Below, in pieces: positions 11,411-21,574 of a DNA stretch of 64,000 nucleotides. This DNA is from Arion vulgaris. Taxonomy: Eukaryota; Mollusca; Gastropoda; Stylommatophora; Arionidae. Under the pieces are notes generated by a model. It saw only the letters and a program-made list of their open reading frames with translations, searched no databases and was not told the origin of the DNA. Both the position numbers and the translations under genes were made by a program. Position 1 is the stretch's first letter; each line of letters opens with the position of its first letter. The DNA lies in the NCBI GenBank assembly GCA_020796225.1, contig CM036762.1, positions 56,073,740 to 56,137,739 on the forward strand, given 5' to 3'.

Positions 11411-11470
11411 GGGACCTAAGGTAGAAAAAACAAATTATCATCAAAAAGATAGAAATTAGACACTTGAAAC

Positions 11471-12575
11471 TAGAAACTAGATGCTTGATTTCTTCCGCAA
11501 GCGCCTATACCCGGAGAATGTGCTTGCATCTGCTATGCATCGCGTTCAGCAAATTGTTCGCCAGAAGGCCCTGTCCAACCAGCTTAGAACTTTCAACTCT
11601 GACAGAGTAAAACTTATTTTAACTTTCCACCCTCATAGTTCACTTGTGAAGAAAGTTTTATTCCGTCATCTCTCCATTCTTCAGTCTGATCCTGAGACAC
11701 GTTCAGTCTTTCAACACTATCCTTTGGTGGCGTACACACGGGACAGAAGTCTTAAGGATATGATGGCACACAGTCGCCTTAAATCCAATATCCAGAGTCA
11801 TTTTGGCACCGTCCAGTGTGGCCGTCGGCGCTGCAATACGTGTGCTTATGTGAAATAGACCCGTACTGTGTCTTTTTCAAAAGTCACGTTTGTTATTGAA
11901 GATGGTTTCACATGCGAGTCCCGCAATATTATCTATGCCATCACATGCAAGCGGTGTAACAAGGCTTATATCGGTGAGACAGGCAAGAGGCTTAGTCACC
12001 GATTCGCCCAACACTTGCGCGATATACGCCAATGCTCTGTGACCCTGTAGCCACCCATTTCAATGATACTGGCCATTTAGGAGCTCGCAATGTCAGGTCA
12101 CAGCCATCCGATCATGTTCCTCTGATGATCGTAGTCGATTTGCTCTGGAAAATCGTTTTATTTCGTTGTATAGTAGCTTGCGACCACATGGACTCAAAGC
12201 ATTACATTCCTATGCTTCTTTGTTCTTTCTCCTCTTATGCCTCGTAATCTATATGTGTATATGCTACATGTATTTAAGTAATATATTTACTTGATTTTTT
12301 TATTGTTTCTCTTCTTTTCCACTACTAGTTTTTGTGTGTTTTTTCTGTTGCAGTTATTTCGTTATTCGTTTTTATTCCCAGATTTTCATTAGATACGTAT
12401 GAATGTCTTCGTATGTAGTAGTCCGTCCATGTGTAGTGTTCTTTGAAATTCGTCACTCCTGTTGTATCGTTTGCTAACGTTGCTGTGTATCGTCACTGTT
12501 TTTGTATTTTGTAAAACTAAAGTACTTTGTTCTTACATGTTTCGCATCCTGTATGACAATTACATGTCGAGAGAT
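11471..12575 (+). mobile_element. Penelope-like retroelement, 5' truncated
   Basis: Encodes the post-RT linker and GIY-YIG endonuclease region of a Penelope-like element (PLE). The 3' part ends in a phrase, TTTTTGTATTTTGTAAAACT then AAAGTACTTTGTTCTTACAT, repeated with variation at 51500-51550 and 55470-55520, marking those as tails of related copies. The RT domain is absent because the 5' end is truncated at about 11471 in the solo LTR. PLEs insert by target-primed reverse transcription and often leave such truncated copies. Confidence 0.8.
11481..12247 (+). pseudogene. Penelope-like element ORF remnant with GIY-YIG endonuclease domain
   Basis: Seen: a first open stretch (11481-11858) with LILTFHPHSSLVKKVLFRHL, a PLVAYTRDRSLKDMMAHSRL phrase and a CGRRRCNTC zinc-like motif; a stop at 11856; a second stretch (11868-12050) with NIIYAITCKRCNKAYIGETG and a downstream RFAQHLRD; then a shift to a third frame holding PVATHFNDTGH. 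Known: IY...YIGETG...R...H followed by HFN..GH is the GIY-YIG nuclease of PLEs, which nicks the target for priming. The frame is broken by one stop and at least one indel, so this copy is dead. The RT that should precede it is missing. Confidence 0.8.
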
Positions 12576-12834
12576 CTAATTGAAGAAAAATAACAAGGAT
12601 TCTCTTAACAAAGGCTTCAAAGTGTCGCAGTGAATTATTTTGTTCTAAATGTACACATCCGGTCCAGAAGACCAGCACGCGACAAGTACTAAATTAATGC
12701 CAGCAATTTAACGAATGACATTTAACGCCCCCATATTCTCAAATCATCATCGTATGATGAATTATAAGTGGCCATTGCTTGTGACAAATTGTAGAAATAC
12801 AACCTCAGTGCAAGCTCAGAGATAGAACGTTCGG

Positions 12835-13025
12835 GGCTGCGATATTTATTCATCATCATCATCAAGTAGCGTGTCCCTTCCGAAACTTGGCTTCCGTAAC
12901 AGCAGTCCTGAAAAAACTGTTCTGTGCAAGCTGACCGGCATCAGCAGCAGTCATTCTCAGATCGTCACTGACATATTGCACCCATCGTCTTCTACGTCTT
13001 CCTCTCATTCTTCTTTCAGAATATG
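12835..13025 (-). mobile_element. LINE ORF2 tail, reverse
   Basis: The minus strand gives a run with RRWVQYVSDDLRMTAADAGQ and TAVTEAKFRKGHAT, the typical extreme C-terminus of a non-LTR retrotransposon ORF2. It is bordered on the left by an ATCATCATC tract (GATGATGAT on the sense strand) that looks like the element's simple-repeat tail. Confidence 0.65.
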
Positions 13026-13037
13026 AGATATTAATTA

Positions 13038-13296
13038 TACAGGGTGTTCAACTTAAAGCAGCCTGTGAATGGAGCTAATCTGGCACATATGTATGGAAAT
13101 GGGAAGGTTCAGTTATGGCGTAGTATACGTCAAGGTTGTGTGATGGTGTGTAATTGTAGTGCGGAAGGGCGATAAACAAATGTGACGTAGGACAAGCTAG
13201 TCAGAACCGGTTTAAATAGTAAATAGACGAGATGCAATGCGTACCTGGCAAATTTCTATTTATCACTGGGGCTGCTTTTAAGTTGAACACCCTGTA
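13038..13296 (+). mobile_element. TA-flanked MITE 'M1', copy 1
   Basis: About 259 bp bounded by terminal inverted repeats: left TACAGGGTGTTCAACTTAAA, right its complement ending TTAAGTTGAACACCCTGTA. TA dinucleotides at both ends fit a mariner-like target. Internal sequence (GGTTCAGTTATGGCGTAGTA, AATGTGACGTAGGACAAGCT) is shared with copies at 16699 and 42703. No coding capacity, so it must have been mobilised in trans. Confidence 0.85.
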
Positions 13297-13529
13297 TTTC
13301 ATAACAACAGGCAGTGGCATCTACATTTGTGTGTAGTAATACTTAGTTTGTATTTATATTTCTTCTTTTTCTACCTCTTCTTCTACTCCTGCTTGCAATG
13401 TCAGTCGTCATCGTGTCTATTCTCAAAGAAAGAAGGGATTATCTGGAGGGTGTATGCAAAAATTCGTGCCTGAAATTAGTCTTATGAATGTCACAGACGT
13501 TTTCACTGTTTCTAATACATTTGGCATTT

Positions 13530-13705
13530 TTTTTCCGATCCAGAAGCACTTAAGCTTTCAACTCTTCGGCTCGGTGTCATGGATATTGTAACCCTTCGGT
13601 TCAGTGCCACGAACACCGTGAATCTGGTGAACCTGTGGCTTTCTGCCAGCCGGTGAATTGAACCCTGCACACTCAAGGGCTAGTCACTGCAGTCAATGTC
13701 TAGAA
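13530..13705 (-). mobile_element. SINE-F copy, reverse
   Basis: Reverse complement of the tRNA-headed repeat at 17625-17800: shared CGATCCAGAAGCACTTAAGC (reverse), CGGTTCAGTGCCACGAACA, and the tRNA-like head with B-box GGTTCAATTCACC-like sequence near 13655. The head side lies on the right. Confidence 0.6.
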
Positions 13706-13754
13706 CACGCTGGGCAGGCGGATATTTGCATAATATTTTGTTGTCAAATATCTT

Positions 13755-13995
13755 GTCCTTAGGAGAACTTTGTCATCCTAACAGTCCCTCGGAGTTTCTC
13801 TCTTTCATAGGCCAGATGTCCTGCCTCTGCAGCCGTCATGTTCAAACCATCAGTTACATCCAGAATCCATCTTCTCCGTGGTCGTCCTCTTCTCTTTAAA
13901 GGGATGCCACCTTCCATAACGGTCTTCTCCAGCCCTTTGTGTCTCTTTAATATGTTTCCAAAATACTTCAATTTTCGAATTCTTATTTGTGGCAC
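13755..13995 (-). mobile_element. LINE family 'c' 3' end, reverse
   Basis: The minus strand translates as KLKYFGNILKRHKGLEKTVM followed by a GRPRRRWILDVTDGLNMTAA motif: the GHI-like, GRPRRRW and MTxxEA features of a LINE ORF2 C-terminus. Same family as 5505-5700. Confidence 0.7.
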
Positions 13996-14105
13996 ACTCT
14001 TATCATTTGTTCACTGATAAGGGTTCTTTCATGTGTTCAATTTGAGCACGGGAACTCCGTTTTATCGTCTGTCTCCGATAGGACTAAAAAATGATCTCAG
14101 TGTTT
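13996..14105 (-). mobile_element. SINE-C 3' fragment, reverse
   Basis: Contains GTCTGTCTCCGATAGGACTA and GTGTTCAATTTGAGCACGGG, which match the distal part of SINE-C copies on the reverse strand. Confidence 0.55.
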
Positions 14106-14379
14106 TTATGTTACCCAAATGAAGATGAATCAACTTGAGAGTCGATTTGATGTATAACAAATTTCGCTCTAACTAGCGCTCTCTCTCTCTCTCTCGCGAT
14201 CAACGCCCAGACCGATGTACCAGACCTCCCCATAAATTCTATTCATGTGGAAATATGATTCATGCAGCCTTAGCATTGGTGTGTTTTACATCACATCTGC
14301 AGCACCATTTGAAGCTCCGGTGCTTATCCTTCGGCAATGTGTCCGGTTTCAGCTATCGTTTATTCGGTTCGCTCTCCGT

Positions 14380-14535
14380 TCTGTAGCCATCTAGTGTGTT
14401 TTACGGTGTGCGGTAGCTAGCACCACGCCCCAACCTCGATAGTCGCCTCTTACGACATTCGTGGCAGGTAACAGTGGTTCTATATTTTACACCCCAATTT
14501 GGGCCCCGGTAACCACTCCGGTGCAACTAGCGATC
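14380..14535 (-). mobile_element. Modular SINE domain, reverse (GTCGTAAGAGGCGACT core)
   Basis: On the minus strand: GGGGCCCAAATTGGGGTGTA, AACCACTGTTACCTGCCACG and GTCGTAAGAGGCGACTATCG. The same block occurs at 21850-21925 (+) and 62370-62490 (-), and its core recurs inside SINE-A and SINE-B. It looks like a domain shared between SINE families. Confidence 0.6.
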
Positions 14536-14604
14536 GAACCCATACCATCAATTTTTTGGAAGTTAATGTATTAATCACTAAATGGGGTAAGTGCCTAAAT
14601 GCGA

Positions 14605-14825
14605 AAGTTTGACTTCATTGCATCGGGTTTCCCCATTTGTCTCCGTCCCTGCCGGTAGAAATGGTACGTCATCTGCCGATAGTGTTGCACAAATCACAAA
14701 CTCCATAGCTTCAAAAACAATCCTAGAGATCTCACGAACAAATTGAACATGTTACTCAGTCCGGATTGGAACCCACTACCTTCAGAACGACATTAAAACT
14801 TCTTAACCACTTCGTCATATAGAAC
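14605..14825 (-). mobile_element. SINE-D copy, reverse, with tRNA-like head
   Basis: Body phrases GCATCGGGTTTCCCCATTTG and GTTGCACAAATCACAAACTC match SINE-D at 21575-21830 in reverse. At the right end the sense strand reads ACGAAGTGGTTAAGAAGTTT and GGTAGTGGGTTCCAATCCGG: degenerate A and B boxes of a tRNA-derived promoter. Confidence 0.7.
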
Positions 14826-14896
14826 ATTAATTGTTCTACACTAGTACAATATTGTGCAGAACATTAATTGTTCTACACTAGTACAATATTGTGCTT
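14822..14896. repeat. Two-copy ~37-bp palindrome-rich duplication
   Basis: AGAACATTAATTGTTCT (a perfect inverted repeat, AGAACA/TGTTCT) followed by ACACTAGTACAATATTGTGC, repeated twice in tandem. Confidence 0.8.
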
Positions 14897-14999
14897 TATG
14901 CTTCAAGAAGAGCTCACAGAAGAAGAAGAAGAAATGTATTTGAGCACATGTGGACACTGAGTGAACAATTATTGATTCTACTCCACCAGTGTATTGTCG

Positions 15000-15150
15000 G
15001 GGCTCGCAAGGGGAGCAAAGAATCGTAATACTGCGACCTACAAGGCATGTCGTAAGAGGCGACTGAGGTAGGGGCCTATGGAAGTTACTATATTAAATAA
15101 AAATGGTCGCAGAAATCGGATGTGTTGGCCTCTAACAGGTCAAACCATCT
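15000..15150 (+). mobile_element. SINE-B copy
   Basis: GCTCGCAAGGGGAGCAAAGA, GGCATGTCGTAAGAGGCGAC, GGTCGCAGAAATCGGATGTG. Matches 63530-63775 and the reverse of 3810-4130. Truncated at its 3' side. Confidence 0.65.
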
Positions 15151-15424
15151 TTGCAGTTGGTTGCTGGTAAATGGGCTAATTGCGACTGGGGTGGTCTCAG
15201 TAAAAAAATGGGGCGCAGAAGTAAAAAAATAAATAAAGAAACCCTTTCATACCTTGTGGTATATAGGGTAATACAGTGTTAGGCCTGTATTATTCATTGA
15301 CCATTGGCACACGTTGGGTGATGTGGTCAGCATCACGCCGGCCGCCTTTACTTTCCCAGAGCATGTCTGGTACTCAGTTGAGGCTGGGTCGACCTGAGAG
15401 CCGTCGCGGTCGGGAAAAATTTAA

Positions 15425-15510
15425 CGCACACTGCGGGAGTTGAACCCAGACCACCAGCCTTGAGAAGCGAGTTCACTAACAACTACGCTACCGCGGCTCT
15501 CTGCGGATAT
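15425..15510 (-). mobile_element. tRNA-like SINE head, reverse (SINE-G)
   Basis: Sense (minus) strand: GGTAGCGTAGTTGTTAGTGA (A-box-like) and, about 40 nt on, GGGTTCAACTCCC (B-box-like). The flanks do not form a tRNA acceptor stem, so this is a tRNA-derived SINE promoter, not a tRNA gene. Confidence 0.5.
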
Positions 15511-15724
15511 GCAGAGTGTACCAAGAATTCGTGGAACTCGGTGCTGGCAGTCCACACTATACTTGTAATAGCTACTTGACTCCTTCACTAAGGGATATAT
15601 CTTATAGTGGTAGAAGAACACAGCATCTGAAGTGCGTGAGTTCCTCAGTTGGTAGTACTTTGTCCATTTTGATTTTACTAAATAAGTGAATACACGTCTA
15701 CAATTTTTCTTTCTTTTGTCCTTC

Positions 15725-16370
15725 TCTGCTTTTTTGCCGCTAGGCGTAGCAGGTTTAACTGATGATCGGTTTCCGAGATAATGCACGCTCGGTCGCTTGA
15801 TATGGTGTGGTATTGTGGAGTTTTAGGATGTCTGACTCCATCAACCGATCTTTCTTGGTCTGCCCTTTCCCTCTTGATGATTCCATTTTCAGGTTGTACG
15901 CTCTTGCAACTGGTGTATTCAGTTCATTCTGACCAAGTGGCCAAACCATTTGAGTCTGTTTTTCAATAAATATAATAGCAGGTGTTGTTCCGACTGTTCT
16001 TCTAATTTCTCATTTCTTATATGGTCTCTTCTTGTTTTATTTACTGCTTTCCTTAGGCATCTCATTTCGCATGTGGTAATTTTCCTTTCTTGTTCTTTTG
16101 TCAGTGCCCATGTTTGGCTCTGGTAGCACAGTGTTGGTATAAAGATTGAATTTATAATCTGTTTTTTAGTCACTACTGGAATAGCTGGGTGTTTCAAAAT
16201 TGGGGTAGCTGGTATGTAATGTTGTTGCTTGCTGGATTCTAGTTTCGATCTCTCTGTCCAGTCTACTATCAGATGTGAAGATACTTCCAAGGTATTTGAA
16301 TTCTCTTAACTGCTTTAGCGTTTGGTCATTTATTTGTATGTTGATATCTTTACAATTAATGACAATTAAT
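15725..16370 (-). mobile_element. LINE family 'e' ORF2 C-terminal half, reverse
   Basis: The minus strand gives, in order, LREFKYLGSIFTSDSRLDRE, an IPTLCYQSQTWALTKEQERK segment, CEMRCLRKAVNKTRRDHIRN, LKWFGHLVRMN and, after a shift, VARAYNLKMESSRGKGQTKK. FKYLG..., TL.Y..E.W, CLR and WFGH are the conserved 'thumb' and tail landmarks downstream of the RT YxDD in RTE/jockey-like LINEs. The RT core itself is missing. A shorter copy lies at 38580-38815. Confidence 0.8.
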
Positions 16371-16409
16371 AACTCAACGATAGGATACTCAGGCGGAACC
16401 TCTTTCTTC

Positions 16410-16560
16410 TTTCTTTCTTTCTTTCTTTCTTTTCTCCAATCCTGTTTTGCCTCACAGCGTCAGAATAAGAAGAGATTTCTAGAACGAGCCCTTGTGTGTG
16501 CTTCATAAATATTGTCTTTCCTCGCCTCTGTTATCACTGAGGTCCATCTTTTGCATTTAT
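16410..16560 (-). mobile_element. LINE family 'a' 3' end, reverse
   Basis: Matches 1965-2090 in reverse: CCTCACAGCGTCAGAATAAG, AGATTTCTAGAACGAGCCCT and a CTTT repeat tail on the left (GAAA on the sense strand). Truncated. Confidence 0.7.
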
Positions 16561-16698
16561 ATAAAATTCGCTACATTGCTGTATGCTCAAAATTCAGTTG
16601 ATTATTCAATGCTAAAGGTCAGTGCACATCAAATACAATAATAATATGAAATCATTATAAGCACAATGCTAACGGTCGGTGCATATCCATTACAATAA

Positions 16699-16959
16699 TA
16701 CAGTGTATTCAAGATAAAAGTAGCCTATCAATTGAGCTAATCTAGCATATATTTATGAAAATGAGAAGGTTCAGTTATGACGTAGTATAGGTCAAGGTTG
16801 TGTTATGGTATGTAATTGTAGTGCGGGAAGGGACGATGAACAAATGTGACGTAGGACGAGCTAGTCAGAACCAGTTTAAATAGTAAATAGGCACAACGCA
16901 ATAAGTAACTGGCAATTTTTGATTTGTCAATGGGCTACTTTTATCTTGAACACACTGTA
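16699..16959 (+). mobile_element. TA-flanked MITE 'M1', copy 2
   Basis: Starts TACAGTGTATTCAAGATAAA and ends with ATCTTGAACACACTGTA. Interior matches copy 1 (GGTTCAGTTATGACGTAGTA; TGTGACGTAGGACGAGCTAG). Same length class (261 bp), no coding capacity. Confidence 0.85.
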
Positions 16960-17197
16960 CAATGCAATCGTTTTAAGCATACCAAATTACAGAAAAGAAA
17001 GAAAAAAATGCCAATAACATAACAGTCTTACATAGGGTCCTTCCTTTCTGCAGAAACAGTACATCTTTGATCTCTCTAACGTCATGCTCGTACTATTCTA
17101 ACTAGGCCTAACGTTATTCTTCGTCGTACCTTCTCGATGTCCTAGGTCGAGGGTTCGTTCAAATTTCTTTTCGCCTCAACAGTCTCGTTACTTTATC

Positions 17198-17380
17198 GTT
17201 CGTCCAGCGATACATACAGTAATTGCTCGTGGTGGTCCGTCATAAGATACCTCGACATTGTTCGTCCAGCGATACATACAGTAATTGCTCGTGGTGGTCC
17301 GTCATAAGATACCTCGACATTGTTCGTCCAGCGATACAGTAATTGCTCGTGGTGGTCCGTCATAAGATACCTTGACAATG
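17198..17380 (+). repeat. Three-copy 59-63-bp tandem repeat
   Basis: Unit: TTCGTCCAGCGATACATACA, GTAATTGCTCGTGGTGGTCC, GTCATAAGATACCTCGACA. The third copy lacks ATACA. Confidence 0.9.
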
Positions 17381-17624
17381 TTCATAACCGATCAGTCTAT
17401 TCACTAAAACTCTTCTAACATAAACATTCTCCAGTCTTATAAAATAATGATATCTGTTCTAAACATCATTCCTTCCTGGGTTCTCCTGATAATCGTCTGT
17501 CCTTCCTATATATGGTGACTCCTGGACACGTTTCCATCGTATCCAGAGCTCATGGCTTACGAGAGAGTAAAGTCTCTCGACTCTGTGATTACTCATTGCT
17601 TCAAATGGATTTTAGTGCAAGTTT

Positions 17625-17800
17625 TCGCCCGCGTGCCCAGCGTGTTCGTAGCGCGTTGGACTACGGGTGACTAGTCCCTGTGGTGCGGATTCAACTCCGC
17701 GGACTGGCGAAAAGCTACAGGTTCCCCAGATGTACGATGTTCATGACACTCGATCCGAAGAGCTTTCAGCTTAAGTGTTTCTGGATCGGTTAAAAAAAAA
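17625..17800 (+). mobile_element. SINE-F, tRNA-derived
   Basis: Head: GTGTTCGTAGCGCGTTGGAC (A-box-like) and GTGCGGATTCAACTCCGC (B-box-like). Body: CCCCAGATGTACGATGTTCA, CTTAAGTGTTTCTGGATCGG, then a poly-A run. A reverse copy lies at 13530-13705. Confidence 0.7.
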
Positions 17801-17914
17801 AAGTGCAAGTTTTCAGGTCATCAAGTAAAATGAATCATTAAACTTTGGGGGTAGGTGAACGGGACAAACTGTCACATACCTTGTAGGCGCATAACTAACA
17901 ATCGCTCTTCTTCC

Positions 17915-18025
17915 GAGAGAGAGGGAGGGAGGGAGGGAGAGGGAGGGAGGAGAGAGGAGAGAGAGAGAGGAGAGGGGAGGGAGAGGGAGGGGGGAGAGAG
18001 GAGGAGAGAGAGAGAGAGAGAGGTC
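17915..18025 (+). repeat. GGGA/GA microsatellite
   Basis: Pure purine tract of (GGGA)n and (GA)n. The apparent long open frames across it follow from the simple repeat. Polypurine tracts of this length can form triplex DNA; there is no direct evidence of that here. Confidence 0.95.
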
Positions 18026-18339
18026 AATATGGAGCGTTCGACGGTGAAAAAAGAAGAAGAAGATTCTACTGTCTTCAGTAGTTTCAGCAGAAGTACCATG
18101 ACCGCCATAGCTAACTTATATTCAAAGCATGCGTGAAATTGCTTTCGTTTTTCAAAACGGACGTACCGTTATTTCTCAGAAAATCTGAAAGCATTTCATT
18201 GGGTTATCAGATAATTTGATACATATGCAAGAATTTTTTTTTGGTTCATAAAATATAAATGGAAGCCCCCTCTTCAGTTTTCTTGGACTCCAGAGTATGC
18301 ATGCACATGGATAAATGATTTAAACTACGTTGGGGACTC

Positions 18340-18425
18340 TGCTAGCTAATATTTATCACAGTGTTGCATTTATAGACTGCACTGCTAATATTTATCACAG
18401 TGTTGCATTTATAGACTGCACATCA
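18340..18425. repeat. Two-copy 39-bp duplication
   Basis: GCTAATATTTATCACAGTGT followed by TGCATTTATAGACTGCA occurs twice in tandem. Confidence 0.85.
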
Positions 18426-18627
18426 AGGTACCGTACAAAATTAATAATGTCGTTATTTTCTTGATTTTCGTGCAACACTTTATTTCATTCTTATAATAAA
18501 TAGGTGGATACGATTCTAGTGTTGTAGAGTTAACAGTACTATACTTCGTGTAGATTTATGTGTGCACAGTGTCTTGCAGCAATTGACAAAGGATAGTCAA
18601 ACTTCTTTATTTGTTTAGTTGTTAAAG

Positions 18628-18838
18628 TAGCAAGTTTATCCTATTGTTGCGAGCAACGACCGTTTCAGCCGTAAGTCTATTTTCTAGTTATTTGAGCAAG
18701 TTTATCATATTGCTGCGAGCAACGATTGTTTTAGTTGTAAGTCTATTTGTTAGTTATTTGAGCAAGTTTATCTTATTGTTGCGAGCAACGACTGATTTAG
18801 TTGTAAGTCTATTTGTTAGTTATTTGAGCTGGTATTGG
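18628..18838 (+). repeat. Three-copy ~66-bp tandem repeat with GTTGCGAGCAAC palindrome
   Basis: Unit: GCAAGTTTATCYTATTGTTG, CGAGCAACGACTGTTTTAGT, TGTAAGTCTATTTGTTAGTT, ATTTGA. Each copy has GTTGC-GA-GCAAC, a short perfect stem. The open frame across it is a by-product of the period. Confidence 0.85.
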
Positions 18839-18841
18839 TTA

Positions 18842-18985
18842 GTGTGAGCGTCTGTAGCTCAAGCGGCAGTGAGCTCGATCACAAACCCAAGCGTACCTGG
18901 TTCAAATCCAGGTGGCAAGTTTGGAAGCAAATTTGTTTCATTGAGATTTTTACAAAAGGTAAAAAAAGAACTTTTCTATCGGTTC
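18842..18985 (+). mobile_element. SINE-E, tRNA-derived
   Basis: Head: GTCTGTAGCTCAAGCGGCAG (A-box-like) and CCTGGTTCAAATCCAGG (B box with its stem). Followed by TTTGGAAGCAAATTTGTTTC, shared with 37265-37505. A functional tRNA is unlikely because the acceptor arm does not close and the same body follows the head elsewhere. Confidence 0.75.
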
Positions 18986-19376
18986 TAAAAAATGGGAAAA
19001 AACCCAACTAACGGATGTACATTATGCAACATTATGCAAAAGTGCAGAACCTTTTGAAGACAAAAACTTAGGGATGAGCTTGAAAACAAGAACAAGAAAC
19101 AAGCGTAAACTCAGAAGTTCAAACTTGCTAAATGACCGTCTGTGAAGGTAAAAAAAGGACACTCTCATTCATACAGGAGTATTTATTCTGTAAAGCTAAA
19201 GAAATAAAAGCGAAGACAAACAGGGATACATGATGTAATGGATGACTTGAAACATGAAACAGATTACTTGACATATAATAGAGAAATATATCGAAGGATT
19301 GTTAATGATGGTAAAGTTCTGCACAGAACAAGCTACTGGATGATGATGATTTGTTAGTTGATGTTTATTTGTTTGT

Positions 19377-19480
19377 GTTTGTTCTTTACGACCAGTTTGA
19401 TCATTAGTTATGATATGTTCGTTCTTTACCAAGAACGATGATACGTTGCACCTCGGTTCATAGGCTCCTACAGAGTAGGG
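19377..19480 (-). mobile_element. SINE-A fragment, reverse
   Basis: GTTCTTTACGACCAGTTTGA, TACCAAGAACGATGATACGT and TTGCACCTCGGTTCATAGGC align with SINE-A in reverse. Confidence 0.55.
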
Positions 19481-19559
19481 CAGCTGCATTCTAAGTTTCG
19501 GTATATGGGAAATGTTTTGTCTGTCTCGCATGACAGTCCCTTCACTTACCCTTGCATCG

Positions 19560-19955
19560 TGTTCCCAATATTCCTTAATTATAATTTTTACGTCGTACAT
19601 TTATGTATTTTTACGTCTTATGGGTTTATGTATGATCTAGGACAAAAAGCATATCTTCACTTTGCAACCTTTCTTGACTGGGTGAGGTCGTTCCGGATTA
19701 GGAACAGTTTCATTCGTTTTGGGACACGTATCTTTCGACATGTTTAGGATTATCTTTGCCGACTTTCCAATTTCCATCTTCTCTGGGAAAACCACTCTTT
19801 TGATGATCCTTAGTATTTTTTGCATCATTAGGTATGATCTACGCCAAAAAAGCGCTTGCCATTTTTGTGTGACTTTGTTGAGGTCGTTCTGGTTTGGTAG
19901 ATCACTCAACCGCTTTGGGATTTGTGTCATTTGTCGCCCCAGGAAAATTTGGAGT
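19560..19955. repeat. Diverged ~200-bp tandem duplication
   Basis: The phrase TATGATCTAGGACAAAAAGC ... TGAGGTCGTTCCGGATTAGG at about 19630-19700 recurs as TATGATCTACGCCAAAAAAG ... TGAGGTCGTTCTGGTTTGG at about 19830-19895. Both are followed by CGTTTTGGGACACGT / CGCTTTGGGATTTGTGT. I do not recognise the element. Confidence 0.6.
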
Positions 19956-20354
19956 TCTTACTTTGCATTTTCTCCTCCGACGAAGCAGAAGTATTGGACT
20001 ACAGCTAAACACAGACATTCAGGGAGGTTAGATTCATCAGGCACTAGAACGCAACTTTTATTATTGCGCTCCGCATTAACCCTTTGAATGCTGGACACCT
20101 GTACCTTAAAAACATTTGTCACGTCATATTTGAACACAATTTATTTTCAAATACCGAAAAATAATGAACAACTTTTCTCAGATCGATATTTCGGGAGCTC
20201 GGGATATGCATGTTTACATTCAATCCCCAAATATCAGGAGCACGGGGTTCTAAGGAATAATTACCCCCCAGACCCCCGGGAGGGTAGTCGTTGCTAGCCC
20301 AAGAAGGCAACTTTTAGTTTTACGCACGGTCAATATACACCCCATGTGTTTCCA

Positions 20355-20765
20355 TGATTGATTGATAGGATCATCATTGAACTTCGGTGAGTAACCATGT
20401 GTGCTCCGATCTCTTTCTTACAGGAAGAACTCAGCGGCAGTGCACGAACCCCATGCACCGGTAGGATCCCCGTTTAAACTTGAAGATGGTGAAAATGTTT
20501 GATAGGAATTTTTTTTAAATATTTCTAATAAATTTTTCCCCGGACGGCGCTTTCAGCTTGTCTTTTAGATTTTGAGAACTGCCAAGGGTTCTTTTACGTG
20601 CTCGAACACAGGACATACGTGTTATCGTTCGTCTATGATAGGACTAGGAACTCGATCTTGCTTACACTGAGATCAGGAACACTGCAAAAATATCGATGGC
20701 TCACGGGGGGCAGACCCGTTACATTTGGCACGGGAGGTGAGTACCTAGCTACAGAGACCCTATGC
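20355..20765 (+). mobile_element. SINE-C, long copy
   Basis: Begins TTGATTGATAGGATCATCAT and contains GAGTAACCATGTGTGCTCCG, ATCTCTTTCTTACAGG, GCAGTGCACGAACCCCATGC, CGTTCGTCTATGATAGGACT and ACACTGAGATCAGGAACACT. Seven copies in the window share this order, about 400 bp. No coding. Called SINE-like because it is short, dispersed and non-coding; I see no clear tRNA, 7SL or 5S head. Confidence 0.75.
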
Positions 20766-20769
20766 CCTT

Positions 20770-21180
20770 TCAATTTATTAGTAAAAAACGAACAGGGATT
20801 CAGGAATGTTTTTGTTTTTAAACGAACGATGATGAGTTGTAACCAGATACTTGCAATCTAACATATTTATCTATTCCATATCTTGCTTAACGGATACCTC
20901 CTGTTATCTCTAGTCAGTCTACTCGTATAACCCGATCTAACGAAGACAGAGTGTGTAAGCTACAAAACTACCTGGTCTAAATTAGGGCACATGTACATAT
21001 GTAATAAGAAAACATAACAACCAGGTCATGACCTTAATATTATCAGTTACATCCGGGTATGTGTGAAGATGGGCATTTACAATGTTGTTATCTGTTCATG
21101 GATACAAATGTTAACTTTGTTATGTCCCCAAAAACAGGATAAACTAGGGAATCTATTACAGGAATACATAAGGAAAGAAA
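20770..21180. other. No gene recognised
   Basis: Unremarkable AT-rich DNA between a SINE-C copy and a degenerate tandem repeat. Confidence 0.35.
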
Positions 21181-21199
21181 ACAAGATCTATTCATGTGA

Positions 21200-21530
21200 T
21201 ATTGCAACTCTTGCTACGTTTCAAGGATGAAAAAACAACGTTATTTTAATTATTCAGATGTTTCATTGAGAAATAAGAAAAACGGTATTTCAGTTATTCC
21301 TACATTTCATTGATGAAAAAGAACAACTGTATTTCAATTATTTCTACGCTTCAAGGATGAACAAAACAACGTTATTTTAATTATTCAGATGTTTCATTGA
21401 GGGAAAAAGAAAAACGTTATTTAAATTATTCTTAAGTTTCATGGATTAAATAGAAAAACGGTATTTCAATTATTCTTAAGTTTCACGGATGAATAAGAAC
21501 ACAATTTTAGTTTAATAATTCCTACTTTTT
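21200..21530 (+). repeat. Degenerate ~60-70-bp tandem repeat, about 5 units
   Basis: Units share TTTCATTGAKRAATAAGAAA-, AACGGTATTTCAATTATTC- and CTACGTTTCAAGGATGAA-like phrases. Indels are frequent. Confidence 0.65.
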
Positions 21531-21574
21531 CCCTTTATGAAAAGGACAAATGTTATTCAATTTATATATGCATT

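Larger units (their letters stand above)
10200..11465 (-). mobile_element. Decayed solo LTR of the 28-34.6 kb element, opposite orientation, internally amplified
   Basis: Compared with the reverse complement of the LTRs at 28054-29506 and 33116-34579, this region keeps the LTR order: AATTCAAAGTCTAATTAAGTAGG near 10210; GGAATGGCCCAGTGTGCTG near 10610; CAGCACTAGAGAAAGCCTTA near 10790; then GATATCTTCGAAATCGCC; and finally AAAAAACAAATTATCATCAA near 11430. The element's sense strand is + here and - in the full copy; the strand field gives the orientation of the same LTR as written at 28 kb. Two parts have been tandemly multiplied in place: a GA-rich piece (10253-10597) and a 73-bp piece (10827-11410). 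No internal region or second LTR follows, and a Penelope-like element begins right after it. Confidence 0.75.
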
